Origin: a virus
IMG/VR virus record: IMGVR_UViG_3300027736_000112
Location: 1-36,433 of that record
Direction: 5' to 3' (one strand)
Length of the DNA stretch: 36,433 nucleotides
In this document: positions 7,886-15,752 of the stretch, one piece after another
How the letters are laid out: every line of letters begins with the position of its first letter
How positions within the stretch are numbered: position 1 is the stretch's first letter
The notes under the pieces: model-generated
What the model was told of the DNA's origin: nothing
The model's database searches: none
Seen by the model: only the letters and a program-made list of their open reading frames with translations
Position numbers and translations under genes: made by a program

Positions 7886-9031
7886 ATGGCAACTATCACA
7901 TTAGCTAAGAAACAGCTTACTCCAAACCAATTTGGACTTGGCATGTCGCCTGAAGATTCTGCTTCTCTTTTTAGAAAAGTTACAGCAGGTTTAAAAGCTA
8001 TGCATACTTCTAAGAAGCTTTCTACTGGCGTATTTAATGTATGCACAGAAATTTTAGCACATTCTCAAAAAGGCAAAAAGAATTTTGATGTAGACTTCTC
8101 GTCTTGGGTTACTCCACAGGAAGTAGGTATTATCGTATCTGACTTTGGTGAAGCATCTGGCGCGCTATATATGCTTAAGCATTCCGGTACAAAATTTGTT
8201 AAAGTTAAATTCCCAACACTAGCAAATGAAAAGCTAGTTGATTACTATCTTATAGATGGAGAAGGTATTGAATACCCATTCTCTGCTAAAGCAGGTGCTG
8301 GAGGTAAACCATCTATCACTGCTGTTACTCCTATTATAAGTAAGATGAAAGGTCTTAAGGGTAAGAGTAAATTAGCAGCAGAAGTTATATTGGCTATTGG
8401 TATTGAAGAAAAGACTGCAACTGGTAAGAGCACTGGCACAGACTTATTTAAAGGCCCATTGCTTGCAGCAGAAATTTTAAGTAAAGATATTCCTGCTTAT
8501 TCAGCTTTAATAAAAGTTCTTCAAGATAAAAAATTAAAGACAGGATATTCTGGCGGAACGCCTACCTCAGAGCATCTTGATGCCGCTATGGCAAATGCTG
8601 GTATGTATCCATCATGCGTAGAAACTTTCTTTAAGCCTTTTATGGAAGCAGCAAAATCAAAAGGTTTTGAACTTAAAGACGAAACATCTGTAAAGAGAGC
8701 AGTTAATCTTTCACCTTATGGACTACCCGGTGGTAAACCGCACCGTGATAAAAGATGGGGATTATTACATTATCCTCTTACAGCCAATCTTATAAGTTGG
8801 CTAAATAATACAGACAATGGCGCAACAGATTTATTATCAAAAGCAGCAAAGACTTTAACAGTGACTCAGATTTACTTAGATGTTTCACCAGCTAAGAATC
8901 CAAAGACATGTGTATACACATTTAAAGAATTTTCTGATGCTCAATTCCAATTTGGATCTCCATCAAGTACACCTAACCCAATTGGAAATAGAATTGGATT
9001 AACAATGATAAAATCTCCTGCTAAAAAATAA
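7886..9031 (+). CDS. Late protein of unknown function, probably virion-associated
   Basis: A 381-residue protein, first gene after the TATAAATA promoter. I recognise no domain. It is lysine-rich, with a GAGGKP loop near residue 137 and GLPGGKPHRDKRWG near 277; neither is a known active site. There is no signal peptide or membrane segment. It heads the operon of capsid-targeted candidates but lacks their N-terminal peptide. No clear Shine-Dalgarno is seen; the ATG at 7886 follows AGAACTAG. Confidence 0.75.
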   Translation: MATITLAKKQLTPNQFGLGMSPEDSASLFRKVTAGLKAMHTSKKLSTGVFNVCTEILAHSQKGKKNFDVDFSSWVTPQEVGIIVSDFGEASGALYMLKHSGTKFVKVKFPTLANEKLVDYYLIDGEGIEYPFSAKAGAGGKPSITAVTPIISKMKGLKGKSKLAAEVILAIGIEEKTATGKSTGTDLFKGPLLAAEILSKDIPAYSALIKVLQDKKLKTGYSGGTPTSEHLDAAMANAGMYPSCVETFFKPFMEAAKSKGFELKDETSVKRAVNLSPYGLPGGKPHRDKRWGLLHYPLTANLISWLNNTDNGATDLLSKAAKTLTVTQIYLDVSPAKNPKTCVYTFKEFSDAQFQFGSPSSTPNPIGNRIGLTMIKSPAKK

Positions 9032-9039
9032 GGACTAGA

Positions 9040-10263
9040 ATGTTACAATTTAAAAATTTTATAAAAGAAGAAGCAGAAGCAGAATCTAAACAGCTTAAGC
9101 ATATTACTCATCCAGAAGATCGTCCATTGATGCATGGACATAGTGGATTTGAGCATGCTCATGCTGCACTTATGCAAGCTCATTCGCACATGAAGTCTGG
9201 CACTAAGTCTAGTAATCTTACTATGAAGTACGATGGCGCTCCTTCTATTGTATTTGGACATCATCCAAAGACTGGAAAATTCTTTGTTGCAACTAAGTCT
9301 GCATTTAATAAGGATCCAAAGATTAATCATACGGAAGAGGACATTGATAGAAATCATGGTCATGCTCCAGGTCTTGCAAGTAAATTAAAGACAGCATTGA
9401 AACATCTTCCAAAAGTTGCTCCAAAGAAGGGAGTATTCCAAGGTGATTTAATGCATACGCAAGAAGACCATCGTCTTCATGAAGAACTATTAGTTGAACA
9501 GAAAAAAGTTTCTTTCACGCCAAACACTATTACATATACTGCTCACGGCGATGAAGCAAAAAGGATTGCTAGATCAAAAGTAGGTGTAGTTGTCCATCAA
9601 GAATATCATGGATCTGATGTTAGTAGCATGAAGGTTAGTCCTCATCCAAATCTTAAATCATTTAAAGATCATCCTGATGTTCATATGCATGGCGCAGAGC
9701 ATGATACTAGTAAGGTAACTCATTCTGATCAGAATGAAGCAGAGTTCCATAAGCACATGGCAGCTGCTAAAGAAATCCACGACACACATGGACATGCGAT
9801 GTATAACGCAGTACATCCAAAGCACTCTGGTGATGGTGGTCATCTTGCAACTTATATCAATAAAACAGTTCGTCATGATGAAGTCCCAAACGTAAAAGGG
9901 TTTCAGCAACACGTTGCAGATCATCATGCTAAACAGGCAGAGAAAGTAAAGACTGAAAAATCTAAGTCAGAGAAAGAGGCCGAAGGTGCTTCTCAAGTTG
10001 CTCATATTGAAAAGAATAAGAATCACTATAGCAATCTATTAGCTCAACACCATCACCTTGCTCAAGCTAAGAATGCATTAGTGCGTTCGTTAGAAACACA
10101 CGAAGGCGGGTATGATCACCACATTGCTGGAAAGAAATCAAAGCCAGAAGGTTTCGTTGTTAATACTAAACATGAAGGTAAAGAAGAACCTAGCAAATTA
10201 GTCAACCGTGCTGAGTTTGCAAAGGCTAACTTATTAAAAACTAAGAAATTTGGAGCAGAATAA
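9040..10263 (+). CDS. Ligase-like covalent nucleotidyltransferase with capsid-targeting-like N-terminus
   Basis: A 407-residue histidine- and lysine-rich protein. Residues 1-11 (MLQFKNFIKEE) resemble the T4 capsid-targeting peptide MKTYQEFIAE, ending at a gp21-type site (I-x-E). The body has ordered motifs of DNA/RNA ligases: motif I MKYDG with K63 as candidate nucleotidyl-lysine; TKSAF near 85-89; motif III-like GVFQGDL at 131-137; motif IIIa-like VGVVVHQEY near 181-189; motif IV EGFVV at 370-374; and motif V-like SKLVNR with K386. A histidine-rich insert fills 200-300. It may belong to a family listed as DUF6267, which I cannot verify. Late expression plus the leader suggests packaging in the head. 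The assignment rests on motif order. Confidence 0.7.
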   Translation: MLQFKNFIKEEAEAESKQLKHITHPEDRPLMHGHSGFEHAHAALMQAHSHMKSGTKSSNLTMKYDGAPSIVFGHHPKTGKFFVATKSAFNKDPKINHTEEDIDRNHGHAPGLASKLKTALKHLPKVAPKKGVFQGDLMHTQEDHRLHEELLVEQKKVSFTPNTITYTAHGDEAKRIARSKVGVVVHQEYHGSDVSSMKVSPHPNLKSFKDHPDVHMHGAEHDTSKVTHSDQNEAEFHKHMAAAKEIHDTHGHAMYNAVHPKHSGDGGHLATYINKTVRHDEVPNVKGFQQHVADHHAKQAEKVKTEKSKSEKEAEGASQVAHIEKNKNHYSNLLAQHHHLAQAKNALVRSLETHEGGYDHHIAGKKSKPEGFVVNTKHEGKEEPSKLVNRAEFAKANLLKTKKFGAE

Positions 10264-10871
10264 TGATAGATTTTTTATCGTTCCTTAAAGAAGCTACTGG
10301 CAATAAGCACGGTGTGCTCGCTGTTGGCCGTATGAATCCTCCAACGACAGGACATATGCAAGTCATTAACAAAGTGCATACTCTTGCTCAAAAACATAAT
10401 GCAGAACATAAAGTAGTTGTTACTCATAGCCAAGATGCCAATAAGAATCCTCTAAGTGCAAGTCAAAAGGTTAAACATTTGAAGCGTTATAGCGGAGAGA
10501 CTAATGTAGTTGCAGGTTCTAAAGAGAAGCCAAACATTCTATCTCATGCTTCGGATATGCATAAATCTGGAGTTACTCATCTTCATGTAGTAGCAGGTTC
10601 AGATAGAGTTGAAGCAACTAAAAAATTGCTAAATGATTATAATGGTAAAGAAGCTGCTCACGGCCACTATAACTTTAAGAAGATTACAGTACATTCTTCC
10701 GGTAAAAGAGATGCTGATGCTGAAGGCACATCTGGTATGTCAGGTACTAAAATGAGAGATCATGCTAAGAGCAACAATTTTAAAGAATTCCGTAAAGGAG
10801 TTCCGTCACATGTTTCAGATGCACATGCACATGAATTAATGCACGACGTACAACAAGGACAACTAAAATGA
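10263..10871 (+). CDS. HxGH-type nucleotidylyltransferase with capsid-targeting-like N-terminus
   Basis: A 202-residue protein. After the leader MIDFLSFLKEA comes GRMNPPTTGHMQV, the T/HxGH signature (T28-T-G-H31) of nucleotidylyltransferases such as NMN adenylyltransferase and cytidylyltransferases. AGSDRVE follows near 111-117, and GMSGTKMR near 158-165 matches the second signature (ISSTxxR type). Active-site residues look intact. The substrate cannot be told from sequence. The start overlaps the previous stop (TAATG). The leader ends in L-K-E, a plausible prohead-protease site. A degenerate relative is at 11611. Confidence 0.82.
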   Translation: MIDFLSFLKEATGNKHGVLAVGRMNPPTTGHMQVINKVHTLAQKHNAEHKVVVTHSQDANKNPLSASQKVKHLKRYSGETNVVAGSKEKPNILSHASDMHKSGVTHLHVVAGSDRVEATKKLLNDYNGKEAAHGHYNFKKITVHSSGKRDADAEGTSGMSGTKMRDHAKSNNFKEFRKGVPSHVSDAHAHELMHDVQQGQLK

Positions 10872-11416
10872 TATCATTTAAAGATTTCATAGATGAAGGT
10901 AAACGCGGCCTATGGGATAATATCCATGCTAAGCGTAAAAGAATTAAAGCAGGTTCTGGCGAGAAGATGCGTAAGCCGGGAAGCAAAGGTGCTCCTACTG
11001 ATGCAGACTTTAAAGCAGCAAACGAAGAAGTAGAATCTCAGTTTGATTTAATTGAAGAAGTTATTGAAGAGCTTGCTCTTGCTAAAGGACTTGATTCTGA
11101 ATTTGTTTGGGAAACATTAGAGCTTGTTACTGATGAAGAATTGCTAGAATATGCTATTGATAAAAAAGGTCACAAGTCTTCCGAAGGTGGATTGACACAA
11201 AAAGGTGTTGATGCTTACAATGCTAAGACAGGCGGTAACCTACAGACAGCAGTTACTACTAAACCTTCAAAATTAAAGCCAGGAAGTAAAGCTGCTAATC
11301 GCCGTAAGTCATTCTGTGCTCGTATGGGTGGAATGAAGAAGCGTTTAACTTCTGCTAAGACTGCTCGTGATCCAGATTCTAGAATTAATAAAGCTCTTAG
11401 AAAATGGAATTGCTAA
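10868..11416 (+). CDS. Late DUF6321-like protein with capsid-targeting-like N-terminus
   Basis: A 182-residue basic protein. It begins MISFKDFIDEGKRG, like the leaders of its neighbours, with an I-x-E end. An acidic helical stretch (about 50-100) joins to a C-terminal domain: GGLTQKGVDAYNAKTGGNLQ, then KSFCARMGGMKKRL and a final LRKWNC. I recognise this conserved phage domain (DUF6321-like) only as a family of unknown function. The spaced cysteines (FCARM and terminal C) are conserved-looking. Four-base overlap with the previous gene and a one-base overlap with the next. Confidence 0.75.
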   Translation: MISFKDFIDEGKRGLWDNIHAKRKRIKAGSGEKMRKPGSKGAPTDADFKAANEEVESQFDLIEEVIEELALAKGLDSEFVWETLELVTDEELLEYAIDKKGHKSSEGGLTQKGVDAYNAKTGGNLQTAVTTKPSKLKPGSKAANRRKSFCARMGGMKKRLTSAKTARDPDSRINKALRKWNC

Positions 11417-11580
11417 TGTTAAAGTTTAAAGATTATATTAAAGAAGAAAATAATGCAGGTTACGAGGGAACTGATAAGTTAACTCTTCATCGTAAGAAGA
11501 TAACACCTGGAGAGAAGCCAAAAACTCCAGATATGTTACCAGATTATTGTGAATGTGAAAATATACAAAAGAATAAATAA
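11416..11580 (+). CDS. 54-residue late protein with capsid-targeting-like N-terminus
   Basis: ATG at 11416 overlaps the preceding TAA (TAATG). The product starts MLKFKDYIKEENNAG, closely matching the leaders of the genes at 9040 and 10868 and ending in I-K-E. The remaining residues are basic, then CEC near the C-terminus. If the leader is removed, a peptide of about 44 residues would remain, in the size range of T4 internal peptides. No recognised domain. Confidence 0.7.
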   Translation: MLKFKDYIKEENNAGYEGTDKLTLHRKKITPGEKPKTPDMLPDYCECENIQKNK

Positions 11581-11610
11581 GATATAACGTTTACTTATCG
11601 ATGGAATAAC

Positions 11611-12936
11611 ATGAAAAAATATAGACAGTTAGTTACTCAACTGCCATCTAAAAAAGTTGTCTTAGGATTTAATGAGTTTCAGTCTCCTTCGGCTGTTCAT
11701 GAAGTCTATATCAACTCTATCAAAAAGTTAGCTTTTTCTCAGAAAGCTGATCATGTCATATTTGCTTCTTGCACAGAAGACAAAAAGATTCCACTCCCAG
11801 TAGATCGTAAAGTATATTTTTTGGAAAGAATGTTTCCAAAGACGAACTTCCTTGCGTGTAATGAAGTTGTAAATGATATAACAACTATCACCAAAGTTCT
11901 TTTTGAAAAATATAAGCACGTTACAATAGTAACTTCTCAAAGCCAAGTGGCAATTTATGAGAAGTTACTCGAGAATTTAAATGTACAGATTATTGGAGTA
12001 CAAGATTTTACTCCAAATACTAAGATTGTAGAGAGTCTTAAGAAGGGCGATTTTGGTTCCTTTAAGAAGACTCTTCCATTTACTATAACAGAACTTGATA
12101 GCAAGCGTCTCATGAATGAGATGCGTTTGGCTATGGGCCTTAAAGTTCTTAAGGAACAAGTCAAGTTTGAAACCAATGAATTAAGAGAAAAGTATTTCGC
12201 TGGAGAAATATTCAACGTTGGTGAGATAGTAGAATCTGATGATACCGTATATGAAATCATTAAGCGTGGTTCAAATCATCTTTTACTTCAAGATGAAAAG
12301 GGAAATCGTGTAAGTAAGTTTCCTCAAGAGCTACAGTTAACCAACAAAGAATTTGTTTTAGAGGAATCAAATATGCCAACACCCGAGCCAAAAGTTGAAA
12401 AAGTTAATGAAGCACAGGGTTTAGAGGGTGCTATGGATGGAGCAGAAGATACTTTAGAATCAGATCTAAATGATAAGCAAATTGATGATATGGTTGGTGG
12501 AGTAACCGATGATCATGTCATCAACCATTGTTACGATGATGATGAATTATGTATTATCGATGATGAAACTGGTGAGCATATTCATGATTTACATGAAGAA
12601 GTAATTATGGAAGTTCTATCGCGTATGGAACGCATAAAAGCAAAAGTAAGATTTGCAAGATCAGAAAGTAAGCGCGAAAGAAAAACCCGCGTCGCTCTTA
12701 AAACTCATTCCAATGTAAAGACTATTAACAATAGAGCTCGTCGTTTAGCAATCCAAATGATGAAACAAAGAATTGCTAAACGTCCCCTTGATAAACTATC
12801 TGTATCAGATAAAGAAAGAATTGAAAGAATGATGGCAAAGCGTAAAGTCGTTATTAATCGACTTGCTATGAAACTTGTGCCTAGAGTTAGAAAAACCGAA
12901 AATGATCGCCTTTCGCATAAAAACTATACTAAATGA
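11611..12936 (+). CDS. Degenerate nucleotidylyltransferase-like protein fused to a basic C-terminal region
   Basis: A 441-residue protein. Residues 14-125 align with the nucleotidylyltransferase at 10263: IPLPVDRKVYFLERMFPKTN against NPLSASQKVKHLKRYSGETN, and KHVTIVTSQSQVAIYEKLL against THLHVVAGSDRVEATKKLL. The catalytic TTGH is replaced by SAVH (residues 27-30), the GSD by SQS, and the second signature is absent, so it is probably a pseudoenzyme. A small beta domain follows (FNVGEIVES to about 245), then an acidic linker (about 265-335) and a very basic C-terminus (about 335-441). The N-terminus MKKYRQLVTQ faintly recalls a capsid-targeting leader. A structural or DNA-binding role in the head is an inference. 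Confidence 0.72.
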   Translation: MKKYRQLVTQLPSKKVVLGFNEFQSPSAVHEVYINSIKKLAFSQKADHVIFASCTEDKKIPLPVDRKVYFLERMFPKTNFLACNEVVNDITTITKVLFEKYKHVTIVTSQSQVAIYEKLLENLNVQIIGVQDFTPNTKIVESLKKGDFGSFKKTLPFTITELDSKRLMNEMRLAMGLKVLKEQVKFETNELREKYFAGEIFNVGEIVESDDTVYEIIKRGSNHLLLQDEKGNRVSKFPQELQLTNKEFVLEESNMPTPEPKVEKVNEAQGLEGAMDGAEDTLESDLNDKQIDDMVGGVTDDHVINHCYDDDELCIIDDETGEHIHDLHEEVIMEVLSRMERIKAKVRFARSESKRERKTRVALKTHSNVKTINNRARRLAIQMMKQRIAKRPLDKLSVSDKERIERMMAKRKVVINRLAMKLVPRVRKTENDRLSHKNYTK

Positions 12937-12947
12937 AATAGACAAAT

Positions 12948-13394
12948 ATGAATGAATTAGAAGCATCGCTTAGGGTGTCATTGGCAAATACGTTTGTCAT
13001 GTACTTTAAGACACACGGATATCACTGGAATGTTGAAGGAATTCAATTCAGCCAGTACCACGAATTCTTTGGAGATCTATACGAAGACTTATATGGAGCT
13101 GTAGATCCTCTTGCAGAAAACTTGAGAAAACTCGGTGCTTATGCACCAAAGAGTTTATCTGAACTATTTGACGCAACTACTATTAGAGAAAACCAATCTA
13201 TAGTAGGAAACAATCTAAAAGATATGCTAAATAGTTTAGAAGCTGATAATAAGGAAGTTATTAATTCTTTGAATAAGACATTTGGATTAGCGAATAAGGC
13301 TAACAAACAAGGTCTTGCAAACTTTATTGCTGAAAGGATTGATACTCATGAAAAACACGCATGGATGTTAACGGCATCTCTTAAAGGAACATAA
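12948..13394 (+). CDS. Dps-like ferritin-family protein
   Basis: A 148-residue four-helix protein resembling Dps (DNA protection during starvation). H26-W-N matches the conserved HWN; H38 lies 12 residues later, and D53 and E57 match the ferroxidase acids with E. coli spacing. The position of the remaining aspartate (E. coli D67) is G42, with D43 next to it, so the iron site is altered. There is no long lysine-rich tail. It lies in the late operon between candidate internal head proteins and ends one base before the next ATG, so a virion or DNA-protection role is possible. Confidence 0.78.
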   Translation: MNELEASLRVSLANTFVMYFKTHGYHWNVEGIQFSQYHEFFGDLYEDLYGAVDPLAENLRKLGAYAPKSLSELFDATTIRENQSIVGNNLKDMLNSLEADNKEVINSLNKTFGLANKANKQGLANFIAERIDTHEKHAWMLTASLKGT

Positions 13395-14774
13395 ATGACA
13401 ACTATAAAAAAGATTCTTGAAGGTAGAAAAGAACTTTCTGATAAGCAGAAACTGCATATTGATAAGAACGATAATGGCGAAATAGATTCCCAAGATTTTA
13501 AAGCTATTCACGCTAAGAGAGATGATGTATACACATCTGATTATAAATTAGATAAGAATGGTCGCAAAACTAAAGCTCATAAAATTAGTTTTAAAACTGG
13601 TGAACATGAAGTTAAAGGAGAATCTTTTAAACCTATGGACGAACCAAAATATAGTTTATCTATTCAAGCTCGTCAAAAAGAAGCGGATAAAAATATGACT
13701 AACAAACAAAATAAAAAGCATGAAGATATTGCTAAAGGCATGAAAAAATCTTATAAAGGATTTGTTCAAGCTTATGGTAAAAATCGTGCTGGCATGGACG
13801 AAGAAGTTGAACAAATTGAAGAAGCAATTCATGCAGATGACTATACAGCAACTTCAGAAAAGTCGCAGTTTGGTGGTCACCGTCCACACGTAGTTAACAA
13901 AGAAACTGGCAAAACTATGCACTTATCTGCGGCGGCGTATAAGTCTCCAGAACATGCAAAAGCTCATGCTAAAGCATATTTAACTGGTTATGCAAAGATG
14001 GGAATGCACGCAGCAGATCGTGCATCTATTGATTACGCTAAAGCAAATAAAGAACATATGGTTAAGGAAGACATCAACATGAACGAAGAACTACATCCAG
14101 AAGCACACAAAGTACTAAAGCATATTAAACCTGAACACCATGCAAAGTATACACCAGATATGACTAAGAAGCACTATACTGGCACCTTTGCAGATCGTAA
14201 AGCAGTTTTAGACGCAGCAGAAAAAGCTGGTCACTTAAAAGAAGCTTCACCGTTTGATTGGAAAAATACTCCACGTCAAACTTCTGACAAGACCCAAACA
14301 TCTACTTTTCATGATGTAAAGAAAATTTCTACTGGCACCGTATACACTAAGCAGTTCGATAAAGACGGTACGTCAAAAGGTACTGGTGATGATGCTGCTA
14401 AGAAAGCTGAAGGCGCTGCAAAGCGTGGTAGAGGACGTCCAAAGAAGGATAAGTTTTCTGAAGCTGTAGAGTTCTTAATTAAGTTCGACGAAGAAACATT
14501 TGATTCTTTGATGGAAGAAGGATTTGATTCTTTCATGGAACAGTATGAGCAACTAGATGAACTAAGCAAAAAGACATTAGGTAATTATGCTAAGAAAGCA
14601 TCACGTGATTCTACGATTACTCGTAAAATAGGAGCTGATTTTGAAAATCAGGCAAAGAAAGCAAGAAGCCCTGGAATGAAAGCTGCCTCTACATCACTTG
14701 CTGATAAGTATAAAGCTAAATCTTGGAAGCGTCGTGATGGCGTCGACCAAGCAATCAACAAATTAACCAAATAA
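13395..14774 (+). CDS. Modular basic late protein with EF-hand-like loop and AT-hook
   Basis: A 459-residue, very lysine-rich protein without a single known fold. An EF-hand/dockerin-like loop is at 23-34 (DKNDNGEIDSQD). An AT-hook core RGRGRP lies within 343-353, implying minor-groove DNA binding. Short modules are separated by acidic linkers ending in hydrophobic-x-E, such as EQIEEA, GHLKEA and EQLDEL, which match the cleavage preference of T4 gp21 prohead protease. The last module (LSKKTLGNYAKKAS to the end) is a repeat type seen in T4-like virion proteins. I infer an internal head precursor cut into DNA-binding peptides; no enzyme activity is suggested. Confidence 0.72.
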   Translation: MTTIKKILEGRKELSDKQKLHIDKNDNGEIDSQDFKAIHAKRDDVYTSDYKLDKNGRKTKAHKISFKTGEHEVKGESFKPMDEPKYSLSIQARQKEADKNMTNKQNKKHEDIAKGMKKSYKGFVQAYGKNRAGMDEEVEQIEEAIHADDYTATSEKSQFGGHRPHVVNKETGKTMHLSAAAYKSPEHAKAHAKAYLTGYAKMGMHAADRASIDYAKANKEHMVKEDINMNEELHPEAHKVLKHIKPEHHAKYTPDMTKKHYTGTFADRKAVLDAAEKAGHLKEASPFDWKNTPRQTSDKTQTSTFHDVKKISTGTVYTKQFDKDGTSKGTGDDAAKKAEGAAKRGRGRPKKDKFSEAVEFLIKFDEETFDSLMEEGFDSFMEQYEQLDELSKKTLGNYAKKASRDSTITRKIGADFENQAKKARSPGMKAASTSLADKYKAKSWKRRDGVDQAINKLTK

Positions 14775-14789
14775 TTCAAGGAGAAAACC

Positions 14790-15350
14790 ATGCCACTATG
14801 GGGAAACACAGACGTAACAGGTAGCAAACCAAAGTACCTATCTACTGCAGACAAAGCAAAAACATTTTTCGTATCTGCTGAAGAATCAGCTCTTGCCACA
14901 AACAAAGCTAAGGGTATTACCGGCGCTGGTTGGTGGTTAGTTAACGAATACAAAGATTCCGGTGGACAATCGCGTTACAAGTCAGAATGCCTTGTAGCTA
15001 TGTCAGTCGCTAACGCTGTATCTGGCGATGCAGCTGATGATACCGTTGTTGCAGATGTTAACGTTACAATTACTATTTCTGCACAACCAGCTAACCAGAA
15101 TACTTCTAGCGGTGGAGCAACATTCGGCGTGACCGCAACTGCTTCTTCTGGTACAGTGACATACCAATGGCAAAAAGCTGTAACCGGTTCTACACGTTTT
15201 GCTAACGTTGCTAGCGCAACTAATGCTACTATCGTATTAACTGGTCAACTTAGTGCTAACACTGGCGACAAATATCGCTGCGTTATCAGCACTTCAACAG
15301 GTGCAGTTAAGGTCAACTCTGACTCAGCTACATTAACATTTGTTAGTTAA
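14790..15350 (+). CDS. Ig-like-domain virion protein
   Basis: A 186-residue protein with SD AAGGAG. The first 75 residues (MPLWGNTDVTGSKPKY onward) form a module found in structural proteins of T4-like phages. Residues about 93-186 are an immunoglobulin-like beta sandwich: ISAQPANQNTSSGGA, then VTYQWQK with the core tryptophan, and DKYRCVIS with the conserved cysteine strand. Such domains decorate phage capsids and tails and may bind host-surface or environmental glycans. Codon use is more regular than in its neighbours, as in abundant structural proteins. Its location on the particle cannot be told. Confidence 0.75.
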   Translation: MPLWGNTDVTGSKPKYLSTADKAKTFFVSAEESALATNKAKGITGAGWWLVNEYKDSGGQSRYKSECLVAMSVANAVSGDAADDTVVADVNVTITISAQPANQNTSSGGATFGVTATASSGTVTYQWQKAVTGSTRFANVASATNATIVLTGQLSANTGDKYRCVISTSTGAVKVNSDSATLTFVS

Positions 15351-15356
15351 TTATAA

Positions 15357-15374
15357 TAGGGACTTCTGTCCCTA
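15357..15374 (+). terminator. Hairpin between the Ig-like gene and the next gene
   Basis: A perfect 7-bp stem TAGGGAC/GTCCCTA with TTCT loop, seven bases before the ATG at 15381. The following sequence (CTTGTT) is only weakly T-rich, so termination is likely partial. The only AGGG that could serve as a ribosome site for the next gene lies inside this stem. Confidence 0.5.
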
Positions 15375-15380
15375 CTTGTT

Positions 15381-15752
15381 ATGATCTTAAATGATGATAA
15401 TTTTCTTCTCTATGCTATGAATCACTATGATAATCCACAGTGTCATAGTATAGATGAATTTGAAGACGATGTTAAGAGATTTTTGTACGTTAAAAAATTA
15501 TTTTCTCGCTATAGAAATAGTGATGAGCTTCGAGAGAGACTCATCCTTAATCATATAATAGTCTTATATAATGTGTTTGGCGATCATGTCACTAACATGT
15601 TATTCTTTAAAATTGAAAAAGAAGATTGGCCTATATTGACTACGTTTTTAGTTTACGTAAATCGTATGCCAGATATAGTCGAAGAACACGGTATTAAAAC
15701 ATCTGATATAACTCTTGATCAAAAAGTTGTATCAGCTTTAAGGAAGATTTGA
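15381..15752 (+). CDS. Conserved T4-like phage protein (DUF7207-like)
   Basis: A 123-residue helical protein. NFLLYAMNHYDNPQC at the N-terminus, then KRFLYVKKLFSRY, RERLILNHIIVLYNVFGDH and MLFFKIE, are conserved features of a family common in late regions of non-enteric T4-like phages. I recall it as DUF7207, function unknown. No catalytic motif or membrane segment. No ordinary Shine-Dalgarno precedes the ATG; a hairpin does. The stop overlaps the next start (TGATG). Confidence 0.75.
   Translation: MILNDDNFLLYAMNHYDNPQCHSIDEFEDDVKRFLYVKKLFSRYRNSDELRERLILNHIIVLYNVFGDHVTNMLFFKIEKEDWPILTTFLVYVNRMPDIVEEHGIKTSDITLDQKVVSALRKI

Noticed and set aside
9043-9363. Minus-strand frames opposite the late genes
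   Set aside because: They mirror biased codons of the plus-strand genes and have no ribosome sites; no convincing minus-strand gene exists in this window.
11572-11579. AATAAATA as a late promoter before the gene at 11611
   Set aside because: One base off TATAAATA, inside the end of the small gene, and 30 bases from the next start; not strong enough to call.
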